From Gammaproteobacteria bacterium (GTDB lineage: Bacteria; Pseudomonadota; Gammaproteobacteria; Pseudomonadales; Azotimanducaceae), in NCBI GenBank assembly GCA_009841615.1, contig VXLL01000030.1:27081-91080 (forward strand): a stretch of 64,000 nucleotides of DNA, read 5' to 3'. Numbering within the stretch: position 1 is the stretch's first letter; each line of letters begins with the position of its first letter. Below the pieces are notes generated by a model, which did no database searches, was not told where the DNA came from, and saw only the letters and a program-made list of their open reading frames with translations. The position numbers were made by a program, and so were the translations under genes. This document shows positions 9,493-19,332 of this stretch, piece after piece.

Positions 9493-10911
9493 TTACTCGT
9501 ACACTCCCTTTTCCAATGCCGCCTTTTCGAACTTATCCAACACGTCGATCATTGGTAAGAACCTGATCTCCCGTTGTTGACGTATTGCATAGACGACTTC
9601 CTTACAGCTTTTAGGCTCCAAAAATTCCTCAATCTCTTCCGGCCCAATTTCAGAGTCTCTCAGTTCCTCCGGCTCAAGTTCCAACAGCACCTCGATGTCA
9701 GCTTTGGTAAATCGCGCAATATAGCCATCTGCAGTAATGTAATCGAGAGCTTCCGTGGTAGGCGGTACGCACATATGGTGTACCAATTGACCGTAATCAA
9801 ACTGAATCGCTTTACGTGTGTCAACCTCTCGACTCTCGGCTTTCGCCAACATATGGAATATTTGAAAAAAGCGATCAGCATTGGGAACTTGCTTCAAAGC
9901 TAGCTCCTGCCACGTGGTGTTGCTTAATAGCTCGGCAAAGCGTCCAAACTTGTAACCTTCCTCGTAGTGTGAGGCAGGATGGCGGAATGCGCTCTGTGGA
10001 AAAGATGCAGTTAGCCCAGCCGCTTCATCTCCCAGGCGTGCCGAGAGTTCAATCAAAAGCTCTTGAGCACTCTTTCGTATTTTCGCTGTCGGACTTTGGA
10101 AAGACATCACCAATTTATGCAGTTCCGGGTACTGCTCTGACGAAAACTCTAACGTCTGATCTAAACTTTCACACTTCATCTCGACCCACTCTTCCTCTAA
10201 TGATTTTTTCCAAGCTAATCGGTCTTGCTTCGGTGTTAGATTATTGATGTTTGGGAAGTACGTATGTTCCCTATTCCATCCAGATCCTAAGCATATGCGA
10301 TTGATTAGAGCATAATTCAAGAGTGCCTCAGCGTGACAGGACTCTTTCAATTCCCAGTTACTCTTGTCACCTGATAACAAACACTCGGATCGGTACAACG
10401 CGTCTTGTACACGGAGCATATCCCCTGTGGGATCTGCAAAAATCCGCGCAAAAGTTAAAGGTTCTTCTAAGACTACAAACTCAAAGGGGTGTCTACCATC
10501 GGAATAATCATCTGAATGGAAAGGATTGATGGTTCCGACGTGCGATTCCATAGTCGACCAGCATTCTTCGGATGCCAGAGGTATCGTAGAGTCCCAGTCC
10601 GATTCGAAAGTGCTTGAATGGTATGGGGGGAAGTCGTTAAAACCACACGCCTCCTCCACAGAACCCGGTGCGAAGTCCAGGCGCGGTAGCTGCGGTGGTA
10701 TGTCAATCACGGCCACTGGAGGTTCGATCGTAGGTGATGAAGGAGAGACGACCACACTCGGCTCGATTGTTTCTGATGCCGTAGAGTTTAGCTCGGCTTG
10801 ATTGCGCGTGAGATAAAGCATCCAAACACCGCCGACCACACATAATCCAAGTACTACACTTATTGACCAGAACCAACCTCGCACCCGAACAGATCGCATC
10901 ATCAAGAGCAC
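9493..10911 (-). CDS. Membrane-anchored exported protein with eight conserved cysteines (paralogue 2)
   Basis: A 472-residue paralogue of the protein at 8070-9446: an N-terminal membrane segment (about residues 10-32), a Ser/Pro/Val linker with the shared VVxPSSPxIxP pattern, then a domain starting LPRLDFAPGSVEEAC and ending in GVYE. All eight cysteines are kept, and a 30-residue acidic insertion (ELEPEELRDSEIGPEEIEE) lies before the last one. It starts with GTG (GTGCTCTTGATGATG). It follows the broken third copy and precedes paralogue 1 on the same strand, with homologous spacers, so the three arose by tandem duplication. Function unknown; periplasmic location is inferred from the anchor and disulphide pattern. 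Confidence 0.7.
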   Translation of the reverse strand: MLLMMRSVRVRGWFWSISVVLGLCVVGGVWMLYLTRNQAELNSTASETIEPSVVVSPSSPTIEPPVAVIDIPPQLPRLDFAPGSVEEACGFNDFPPYHSSTFESDWDSTIPLASEECWSTMESHVGTINPFHSDDYSDGRHPFEFVVLEEPLTFARIFADPTGDMLRVQDALYRSECLLSGDKSNWELKESCHAEALLNYALINRICLGSGWNREHTYFPNINNLTPKQDRLAWKKSLEEEWVEMKCESLDQTLEFSSEQYPELHKLVMSFQSPTAKIRKSAQELLIELSARLGDEAAGLTASFPQSAFRHPASHYEEGYKFGRFAELLSNTTWQELALKQVPNADRFFQIFHMLAKAESREVDTRKAIQFDYGQLVHHMCVPPTTEALDYITADGYIARFTKADIEVLLELEPEELRDSEIGPEEIEEFLEPKSCKEVVYAIRQQREIRFLPMIDVLDKFEKAALEKGVYE

Positions 10912-10977
10912 TCGAAAATCAAGTCAAACTAATTATAAAAACGTGACTATCCTTGTTTTATAGCGTACATGCTGCGC

Positions 10978-11318
10978 TTATTCATACGCTTCTAACTCCT
11001 AGGCTACCTGCTCGAACTTGTCTAACTCTATTTCCAATGACGGAATGGTAATTTCTTTTTGGCGAATTTCGTGAACGATCTCCTTGCAACTTGAATGCTC
11101 TCCATTTTCTACTAGCTTAGGGCCACTAGAAAATGGCGGAACTTCGACGTAGGGTGGTTCACACAGTCCGTGTGCGACAAACTCCCTAACAAACACAATC
11201 TCAGCACGGGGATCGCGTCTGCGCGCTAACCATCGCTAGCATGTTGAAAGTTTGTAGAAGCGATCGGCTCATGGATCTCTTTTTGGGGGAGAAATCCTGC
11301 CATTCGTCGCTCATCAAC
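10978..11318 (-). pseudogene. 3' remnant of a third 8-Cys paralogue
   Basis: The minus strand encodes a degraded match to the C-termini of the two neighbours: SDEWQDFS then SLLQTFNMLAMVSAQTRS (compare FFQIFHMLAKAESR), and in another register LCEPPYVEVPPF and SSCKEIVHEIRQKEI. An in-frame TAG splits the end, giving QVA-stop-ELEAYE-stop where intact copies have ALELGVYE. The 5' part is missing, and homology stops next to the autotransporter terminator. Confidence 0.8.
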
Positions 11319-11321
11319 AAC

Positions 11322-11352
11322 CAAAAAAAAAGCGGGTTCAAATGAACCCGCC
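11322..11352 (-). terminator. Rho-independent terminator of the giant autotransporter
   Basis: A perfect 9-bp stem, GCGGGTTCA / TGAACCCGC, with a 2-base loop is followed on the minus strand by nine T. It lies about 60 bp after the autotransporter stop. A second copy lies at 7620-7655. Confidence 0.85.
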
Positions 11353-11413
11353 TTTTCTTGAGTTAGAACTCACGCACTAGTGTTCCTAGTGCGTGAGGTT
11401 AGTTAATGTTCGA

Positions 11414-14400
11414 TTAGAACTTGATTAGCGCTTGAATTCCTAGCTTCGGAGCTACTTGATCAACACTATCGTCGCTCGCGTTGAAGAACATCTTCATGTT
11501 CATCGTGCGAGGTCCAGCGATAAGTTGTGTGAGCTCTGAACCAATCATCACAGACTTTCCATACCAACCATTATCTTGTACATCAACATATGGGGTCAGT
11601 AAGTACTTGCCATGCTTGAGTGCGAAACCATAAGCTAGTCTGGAGTTCAAAGTCATACCATCGCTAACGCCAAAGGCATTTCCATGAGGAGTAGCGGTTA
11701 CTGACGCAGCTTCGCTCCAAATCATGCTACTGCTCTCGGACGAAGCACCCCAGTGTGGCGTGAACGAGAACGAGAGACCAGTTGCTTTGCTTGACGGGTT
11801 GATGTTCACCATCAAGCTTACGCCGCTCTCGCTGAAGTCTTCAGCGGAGTGGGTCGCAAGCGTGCGTCCTCGAGCTTCAATGGTAATTGTGTTGGTATCA
11901 ATTCGAACACCACCAGCAACTTCAAAACCATTTCCAGTCAGGCCGTCGCCACCGTCATTACGGAACGCGAGTTCGCCAAACGGAGTGACTTTGCCACCGT
12001 TTCCGGTATCAACGGAGAATGATCCTTCAATACCTGCGCGAATGCGGTTCACGCCAGCGTCGAGATCATCAATTGCGCCGCTACCTTCATCGGTGTTCAA
12101 GTTAGCAAATGCGGCATCACCACGGAATGCTAATTGCAAGCTTCCAGCTTTCGCAAATTCACGACGTCCGCCGAACATAGCGACATCGAACGACAGGTCG
12201 CTAGATTCTGGATTAGCATTTACTACGGTCGTATCCGCATCACCAGAGCCACGTCCATACACACCCCAAACAGAGGTCTTACCATCAACTGGTTCAAAGC
12301 TGAAGTAAGGCATGATAGTGGTTAGAGTCGTCTCTAATGCTTGCGATGCAGTTCCCCACCAGTAATCGCCTTCGGAAGTATTTCGAGCAGCGGTTACACC
12401 AAAGATCCAGCACTCATTTGTTTGAACATCTATGCCAAAGAACATTGAGTTAGCGCTGCCGTCATAGCCTTCGCCTTCAAAGTTCTGAGCATCGACCGTT
12501 CCCCAGACTGAGAAGGAGCCGATTCCACCGTTACCGTTCAAGGTACGGGAGAAGTTGTTCGTAAGCAACGAGTCAACGGTCGGTAGATTAAAGTTGAAAT
12601 CTACGTCTTTGTTGGCACTCGTGTTCCAAGTTGAGTCTAGCAGATCTTTCTTAGCGTTGAAGCCCATGAGATCATTGCGTGCTTGTGCAGTTGCATTATG
12701 AACCGCGTCCTTACCTTCAACAGGCATATAGCGATTGAAAATATTTCCAAAGCTGAAGCCCATGCCGGTGTCTGACCGACTGGATTCAAGTCGTGAGCCC
12801 AAAGCGGCAGCGGTGCTGCTCATGTATGCTCGCGCAGTTCCAGCTAAAAAGTTCACACCAGAATTACGTAGGTTATCGTCACCTACCGCGATCGAGAACG
12901 TCTGCGTTGCGCTACGTCCTTTCGGATCGGTTGCTGTAACCATTACACTGGTTGAACCACGTGTGTATGGAGACATTGCAACGTCTGCGTCAGCGATAGT
13001 TACCGTAGCAGCCATACCAGAGCTTTCGATCGTATAGGTCAAAACATCGCCATCTTGGTCGAAGAAGAATTCGCCAACACTGAGCGACGTTCCTTCACCA
13101 CCAATTTGGAGGGTCTGATTCGGAATCGTACCAATCGTAACTGGGATGGTTTCAACTTCTACGTCGAACTCGCCAACTACATTAAACTCGCTATCGGAAG
13201 CGGTAATCTTGAACACTGTTGATCCAGCATTCACACCGCTAATGGTTAGTTCTAAGTCAGTCAAGTCCACCGTAGCAACGTCAGTATCTTCCGATTCTGC
13301 CGTGTAGGTAAGTTCGTCACCATCAGGATCGGTGAACACGCCTTCAATCGAAACTGAAATCGGTTCGCCAGCAGTGACGGTCTGATCATCCAAGGTACCC
13401 GAGAGCACTGGAGCCGAGTTTGTCGGTTCTTCCGGAGGCGGCTCAACGACAGTTACGTCGAATTCATCGCTTGCGGTTTGTCCGATGTTATCGGTAGCAA
13501 CTACTACAACTGTCGTCGTACCAGTGTTGTTAGCATAGATACGAATCGAGTTGTTGCTTGCACGGTAGAGTACGTCAGCGATGTTTTCGTCTTCGTTGCT
13601 GACGTCGTAGTCGAGACTACCTTCGTCTTCAAAGACATCGTCTAACGATACATCGTGCTGTTCACCCATGACAACTTCAACATCTTCGAGTGCGTTGACA
13701 AGCATCGGAGGATCGTTGCGAGCCAATACGGTTAGATCGAAGGAGTTAGTTGCTGAGTTATTAGCCGTGTCGTATACAGTTACAGTAACGCTGGTCGTAC
13801 CAGGTGAGTGTAAGTACAGAGCGACCCATGCACCACCTTCGTCATCATACTTGATTGCAGCTGTAGCTACGTCAGGATTCTTAGTGGATGCATAGAAATC
13901 CAGTTCATCACCTTCATCGGTAAATGCGTCTCTCGCGTCGATCGGATCATATTCCCGGCCGATGTATTGTTCGAGATCGTCGAACGCATCAGCGTTAGCA
14001 ACAGGAGGATCGTTGCGAATAACTTCTACTTCAAAGGTGTGATCTACACTACTGTCGTTTTGATCGGTTGCAGTTACGGTTACTTCGGTTTCACCTTTGG
14101 TGTCACCGTAGATGCGTAAATAGTGCCCATCAATGATAACTGCAGTAGCAATGCTGGCTCTCTCGACTTCGTAGCTAAACGTTAGTTCTTCTTCGTAAGC
14201 CATGTCGCCGTCGTCAAAGTACATAGTCAAATCGATGTCGTTGGTTCGACCGTGCTCTTGAATTTCTTGATCAGGAATTCCGTCGCCTACTACCGTAGGT
14301 GCCATGTTCGCTTCTACCGAGACGCGGAAGGATATCGAGACATCCTCGCCATCGCGGTCAGTTGCAGTAACTTTAACGCGTCCTGGACCACTACCAACGT

Positions 14401-17400
14401 TGTGACCAGTTATGCAGATATAGTTGTTGTGCTTGATAGTAACAGAGGCATCGCCTGGACGTGTTGTCGAAGCTTCAATGAACAATCCGGCTTGTTGATC
14501 GCGATGATCAGGATCTTTAAAGATATCACTTGCTTTCGCAACACACTTCTCGACACCAACCAAAATGGTCTGATCTTCGATTTCAACTTCGTCGCCTTCC
14601 TCGTCTTTGACGATGTAGGGTTTTTCGTTGACATCCGTTAGATCAACGCGAACATCCAAGTCATTGGATCCGCCGTATTCATCCTCAACAACAACACTGA
14701 AGTCAAAGGAATTGACATCAGCCTCAAAGTTCATCTCGCTAACCTTAGCCACCGAAATGGTGATGTCGTATCCAATAACCTCGTTGTACGTATCGGAATC
14801 TTCATCCGTATCTCGTACTGCTCGTGAACTCGCACGGAAATTCGAAGTTCCACTAAGTGTCACTGATACGGAATCACCAGAACTCGCGGTGTCAGCATCA
14901 ACAACTCTAATGGCGTATCCTACCGTACCCCCCTGGTTTTCAGGATGGCCGAAGGTGATCCCAGTGAGAGTGTCAGCAAACTCCGGCGAAGAATTGTCGT
15001 TCTTAACCGTTATCTGGAAGTGACTTCCCACTGAATACACGTCGTGCTCTCCATCGGTAGCCGAAACTTCAACATCGCAAGTCATCATACCTGAGTCATC
15101 GGAAATATTTGATGTGGGTGGGGTAACCTTAATGTCGCCCGTTTCCGCATTTGTTTCCAATTTCACGCCTGGACAACTACCGACAAAAGCAGCACCATAC
15201 GTTACGGCATCGCCATCACCATCGGTCGCCCTTACTTTTACGTCTTGCGAATAGTCTCCGACCAGCATATAGAGATCAATGTCGTTTGAAGCAGTCGGCG
15301 CGGTAAACACTGGAGCTTCCTTGACGTCCTTAAGCTTGACATCAAACGCTAGTCTGTCTGTTGCACCTGAAAGGTCAGTAGCACAAACATTAATAGTGTA
15401 TACACCGTCATTTCGCTCGTAGTCAGTTCTTACGGTTTCCCGTCGTCCTGCACCTATACCGGTGGAATAACGACCTGTAACAACAAGGTTATAGGAGTGT
15501 GCTGAACCTTCTACCGAATCGGAACTAGTCTTGTTGGTAATACTATCCCAAGGAGGTCTGAAGAAACTAAATCTAGTTCCTGCAGGAGCTCTCGTAGCTG
15601 ATGTGGGCTCGTCTCCTTTACATGGAGAACAATTGAAGCCTGCAGTCCAGCATAAGAGGTCGCCATTTGGCTGTGCATCATCGGCGATGAAGGTCAACCT
15701 GATAGTACCACCTTCGTCGATTTCATGCGCGCCCGATGCGAGGAACGTACCTCCGGGGGTTTCAGCAACTGCTCGAATGTTTGGTCCAGCGTTTGTACCG
15801 TAAACCAATCGTACGCTTACTGTAACGGTGGGGGTGTACTTGCGGCTTGCAGCCGTGGTACCCAATTCGTACGCGCGTACGGTTACGCTTGCTGTTTCAA
15901 CACCATACTTACCAAGCAATGGGAAAGCGTCATCTTCTGGATCTGTTGACGGCAACAACATGTCAATTGTCAAATCAGCTCCACGACAGGAAGCAGCTTG
16001 TCCTGGTTGCCTGCCTAATTCTGCTTCAGCCCAAGTCTCGGTTCCGTCGCCCAGAGTACTGCTTGAGATTTCGTAGCATAAGTGATCTCCTTCAGGATCC
16101 GTAAATTTACGTCCGAGGGAAATGCTTCGCGAATGGATAGAGCCACTCTCTGACATTGGGACTAGCCACTCTTGAGTTGTAGCGCGAAAAGCTAGTTCAG
16201 GTCCGAAGTTACCTTCGGTCGAAACTGCAAGAATGATGTTGAGGGTATCTTTACCTCCAGCGGCATCGGTTACCGTAACGGTCATACCAATTTCGTCGCC
16301 ATCTTCGAGTCTTTCGAGTGCATTAGCTAAAGATGTATTTAGCGCGGCACTGTTCTCAGGATTCGAAAGCCTAGTGGTGATTAAACCTGTGTTTTCGTTG
16401 TCCTCAGTGATTTCAAAATAACTGGAATGACTCGTGTAGCCGGTTGCACCAGAAATCCCGGAGAGGGAGTAAGTTAGCTCTTCTTCACAATTGGTGTTGT
16501 CACTCGCATTAGGATCGCCTTCACAATCACCCGCGTCTTCACTCGGAGTTTGATCCTCGTCCGTTGTGGTATGACCGAATTGAGCCAATACGTCGATCTC
16601 ATAATCTACATGGGTTCCACCCATTGGGTCTTCTTTATCGACATGCCACATGAGGTTTGCTTCTGTGACTGCAAATCGCGGTTCGTGATTCTCAAGTACT
16701 TTGACTGCCATCGTGGACGTGATGGTTTCCATTCCCATAGTCGCCATCAAAGTCAGGTTCGTGGTACCTTCCTTGAGTCCTTTCAAACGAATTAAGTCTT
16801 CTGCTTGGCTGTCGGCATCCGTACTGATGTATATCGCTTCTAAGGTTGTATTGCTACTAACCTCGTACACGAAGGTTGCCGTGTCGCGTACGTACTGAGC
16901 GTACTCTTCGTGATCTGCAGGAATATTCATGACTTCCCGCCCGGTTAGCGCGAGATTCAGCAAATAGGTCTGCGGATCAATCTCTACACTCTCACCCAGC
17001 GAGAGTACAAAAGTGTCATCCAGCATCGAGGGTGCAGGATGTTTGTAATATCGCTTTTGAGTTGTGACCGTTGAGACACGAACTGCATCATCGACAGGTG
17101 TTCCCGCTGTTTGTGCGGCAGTAGCACCTGAAGTTGCAGCTGCAGACGGACGACCATAATTCGTAACCATCATATCTGTAGTTCGGCCCGAGACCGTGAT
17201 CGTATACGCAGTCTCTGGCATCAACCCAGAGATTCGAGCACCTTGACGTAATGCAGTGTCCTGCGAACTAGTAGTGGAGTCCCATGGATTTGGGGTTGCC
17301 ATAACCGTCATTGATCTTGTCACTGCTGGTGTTCCGCCCGTCCACGTAATAACGTACGACGCTGGGTCATCGTCTGTGGCGGTTGCCTCTGTGGTAGTGT

Positions 17401-18139
17401 CAGTACCAGTAACCACTGTCCATTCGACGTAAACGCTGTTATAGCTTTCCGCGAGCGCGCGAACAAGAGTCGGGGCAGGATGCGGAGTCGGAACAATACC
17501 TACACTAAATGCGTACGTGATCGGTCCATCAGCGTCATTACTTCCAACCCAGTCAAGCGACAGCACGCAAGATACTGCTGCCGCGCCTGTATTAGCGTCA
17601 GCCCCGGCAGTAAATGTCAAGTCAATTTCACCATCGTTGGTGCCGTCCTCAAGCCATGCAACACTACCTGCATCATCGTCCGTTACGAGAGTACCAGCGG
17701 GAGAGGCATTGGAGTCAGCAACTTCGGTCCCACCACAGGTAATCGTAGGAGTCCAAAAGGCAGCAGGTAATGTATCCGCCGTACCATCTCCGTCGAAATC
17801 ACAAGTCGGCGCTGGGAATGTCAGAGCGGTGAGAGTAGTGTCTGCACCCGCAGCACCAGTAGCACCTCTGAAACGAATGGTATCGCCGTCAACGGAATCA
17901 AGGTCGTTCAAACCTTGCATTCCCGCTGTAACGCTATTCCACTGGTTTAAATCAGCAGCGTCAGCTGGAGTTGCAGCCGTGGAGGTGGACCAATCATCAG
18001 GCCACTCACACATTCCACTCTTTTCATCTGCCGCACCAAACACTGGTCCGGTAAACGTGAGTAGCACTCCTACGAGTGCCAATGTGAATATAGATCGGGT
18101 AGAAGCTCGCGCTTCGCCGATCACTTTATGCATTTTCAT
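11414..18139 (-). CDS. Giant autotransporter adhesin (FN3, cadherin/Ig-like repeats, C-terminal barrel)
   Basis: A 2241-residue protein exported across both membranes. A long signal peptide ends near GPVFGAADEK (about residue 36). Residues about 215-345 form a fibronectin type III domain (APTLVRALAESYNSVYVEW ... YTITVSGRT). Residues about 390-1740 are a chain of Ca-binding-type cadherin/Ig-like repeats with recurring DxDGD, VTATD and FTDPDGDELTYT. Residues about 1765-2241 form the beta-barrel translocator ending in IQALIKF, with terminal F as outer-membrane barrels require. ATAGGAGAATCCTATT precedes the ATG. It is monocistronic and ends at a strong terminator. It is probably a surface adhesin. 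Its 3' end is duplicated at 7710-8036. Confidence 0.9.
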   Translation of the reverse strand: MKMHKVIGEARASTRSIFTLALVGVLLTFTGPVFGAADEKSGMCEWPDDWSTSTAATPADAADLNQWNSVTAGMQGLNDLDSVDGDTIRFRGATGAAGADTTLTALTFPAPTCDFDGDGTADTLPAAFWTPTITCGGTEVADSNASPAGTLVTDDDAGSVAWLEDGTNDGEIDLTFTAGADANTGAAAVSCVLSLDWVGSNDADGPITYAFSVGIVPTPHPAPTLVRALAESYNSVYVEWTVVTGTDTTTEATATDDDPASYVITWTGGTPAVTRSMTVMATPNPWDSTTSSQDTALRQGARISGLMPETAYTITVSGRTTDMMVTNYGRPSAAATSGATAAQTAGTPVDDAVRVSTVTTQKRYYKHPAPSMLDDTFVLSLGESVEIDPQTYLLNLALTGREVMNIPADHEEYAQYVRDTATFVYEVSSNTTLEAIYISTDADSQAEDLIRLKGLKEGTTNLTLMATMGMETITSTMAVKVLENHEPRFAVTEANLMWHVDKEDPMGGTHVDYEIDVLAQFGHTTTDEDQTPSEDAGDCEGDPNASDNTNCEEELTYSLSGISGATGYTSHSSYFEITEDNENTGLITTRLSNPENSAALNTSLANALERLEDGDEIGMTVTVTDAAGGKDTLNIILAVSTEGNFGPELAFRATTQEWLVPMSESGSIHSRSISLGRKFTDPEGDHLCYEISSSTLGDGTETWAEAELGRQPGQAASCRGADLTIDMLLPSTDPEDDAFPLLGKYGVETASVTVRAYELGTTAASRKYTPTVTVSVRLVYGTNAGPNIRAVAETPGGTFLASGAHEIDEGGTIRLTFIADDAQPNGDLLCWTAGFNCSPCKGDEPTSATRAPAGTRFSFFRPPWDSITNKTSSDSVEGSAHSYNLVVTGRYSTGIGAGRRETVRTDYERNDGVYTINVCATDLSGATDRLAFDVKLKDVKEAPVFTAPTASNDIDLYMLVGDYSQDVKVRATDGDGDAVTYGAAFVGSCPGVKLETNAETGDIKVTPPTSNISDDSGMMTCDVEVSATDGEHDVYSVGSHFQITVKNDNSSPEFADTLTGITFGHPENQGGTVGYAIRVVDADTASSGDSVSVTLSGTSNFRASSRAVRDTDEDSDTYNEVIGYDITISVAKVSEMNFEADVNSFDFSVVVEDEYGGSNDLDVRVDLTDVNEKPYIVKDEEGDEVEIEDQTILVGVEKCVAKASDIFKDPDHRDQQAGLFIEASTTRPGDASVTIKHNNYICITGHNVGSGPGRVKVTATDRDGEDVSISFRVSVEANMAPTVVGDGIPDQEIQEHGRTNDIDLTMYFDDGDMAYEEELTFSYEVERASIATAVIIDGHYLRIYGDTKGETEVTVTATDQNDSSVDHTFEVEVIRNDPPVANADAFDDLEQYIGREYDPIDARDAFTDEGDELDFYASTKNPDVATAAIKYDDEGGAWVALYLHSPGTTSVTVTVYDTANNSATNSFDLTVLARNDPPMLVNALEDVEVVMGEQHDVSLDDVFEDEGSLDYDVSNEDENIADVLYRASNNSIRIYANNTGTTTVVVVATDNIGQTASDEFDVTVVEPPPEEPTNSAPVLSGTLDDQTVTAGEPISVSIEGVFTDPDGDELTYTAESEDTDVATVDLTDLELTISGVNAGSTVFKITASDSEFNVVGEFDVEVETIPVTIGTIPNQTLQIGGEGTSLSVGEFFFDQDGDVLTYTIESSGMAATVTIADADVAMSPYTRGSTSVMVTATDPKGRSATQTFSIAVGDDNLRNSGVNFLAGTARAYMSSTAAALGSRLESSRSDTGMGFSFGNIFNRYMPVEGKDAVHNATAQARNDLMGFNAKKDLLDSTWNTSANKDVDFNFNLPTVDSLLTNNFSRTLNGNGGIGSFSVWGTVDAQNFEGEGYDGSANSMFFGIDVQTNECWIFGVTAARNTSEGDYWWGTASQALETTLTTIMPYFSFEPVDGKTSVWGVYGRGSGDADTTVVNANPESSDLSFDVAMFGGRREFAKAGSLQLAFRGDAAFANLNTDEGSGAIDDLDAGVNRIRAGIEGSFSVDTGNGGKVTPFGELAFRNDGGDGLTGNGFEVAGGVRIDTNTITIEARGRTLATHSAEDFSESGVSLMVNINPSSKATGLSFSFTPHWGASSESSSMIWSEAASVTATPHGNAFGVSDGMTLNSRLAYGFALKHGKYLLTPYVDVQDNGWYGKSVMIGSELTQLIAGPRTMNMKMFFNASDDSVDQVAPKLGIQALIKF

Positions 18140-19332
18140 AATAGGATTCTCCTATTCATTAAATACCAAATACCAATTTGCCCATAGCATAGGTTGCTAT
18201 GCGACCTATTGGCACAAAGACATTGACCGATCCGACGGTTTGAAGCGTCGTGCGGTCCGTGTATTTCCACTGAACTCTCATTTCTGATCCGCTCAATGAC
18301 TTGTTGTCCTCGAACCGTTTGCAGCCATTCCGAGAGGAACGCTGCGGGCGGTTGCAAGAACGCCACTTATAACCTGTACGGTATGTTCCAATAGTCGATA
18401 CGGAGTCGTTGTTTGCAACTTTCTTAATCGTATGTTGGATGGTGCACCGTGGGTTGGTCTCGTATTGCTCGTCAAAGACTTTGCGAAACGAGACAAGTTG
18501 GTGAGGTATTGTAGAGAATGAAACGCGTAAAACAACCCGTTGCAACAATTTTTTACAAAATATTTCAAAATCGTGTTTTCTTCGTTTTTACGCATGTTCG
18601 ACCAAGATGCCGAATCTCCCCTCTGATAGCATCTCATCAGAGTGATCCGATGAGACGCTTTGTTTTTGGGAGAGATTGTAGAACATCCCGTCCACGCATA
18701 GCGTGCACTGAGTCTGTTTGCATTAAAGTGAGTACTCATTACTTTACCTACAGCGAGAATTGTACACAAAAATATCAAAATATTACAAATTATTTCTAAA
18801 TATTTAAAAATCTTTTCAACCCGTCTGTTCTTCAACCGTCGTAAATCCCCAGCGAACATCCCTTTCATCCGCCGTCCGAATCCTCCCGATACAGTCCTTT
18901 GATCTATCATTACCAAGCTCATCCACCCATCTTTAAGATTTCGTACAAACCCTTATATCATCAAACTTAATAAGATTAATACAGAATCCCGTCAGCCAAG
19001 CAACTCCTCCCCATGAGGAATTCCCCTTATCCACTAATTCCCACCTTATCCTACTCACTAACAAGAGCCTTAAATCTCCTTTCAAGAACTTTGAAATAAT
19101 TTACTAATATTGAAATAAATTGAAATATTTAACGCTTAAATCCGTAATTTAGGTAGCTCGCGCGCCCGGCAAACATGCCTTTGTGTTAGACAAATCACAC
19201 GTAAATTCACCTATCCGATGCGTAATTTCGCGACACCGGCAATCTACGACTCCCAGACTACGAAAACAGCAGAGCAGACTCTCTCCGTTTGTGAAAGCGA
19301 ACTCGATCGAACCTGTTGTGAAGTACTAACAT
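18140..19332. other. Long intergenic region, no supported gene
   Basis: The sequence is AT-rich with only spurious frames (a 209-codon minus frame has poor protein-like composition and no ribosome binding site). An imperfect hairpin, TCTCATCAGA...GATGAGA, lies at about 18,628-18,656. It probably holds the autotransporter promoter and the MscS leader, but I cannot place either. Confidence 0.4.

Noticed and set aside
11724..12308. 194-codon plus-strand frame within the autotransporter
   Set aside because: It is the antisense shadow of the barrel domain, which is far better supported.
17517..18287. 256-codon plus-strand frame opposite the autotransporter N-terminus
   Set aside because: Rich in Ser/Pro/Val from the reverse complement of Thr/Ala-rich coding sequence; a shadow frame.
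18293..18922. 209-codon minus-strand frame upstream of the autotransporter
   Set aside because: No ribosome binding site, biased and non-protein-like composition, and it runs through an AT-rich region with a hairpin; probably chance.
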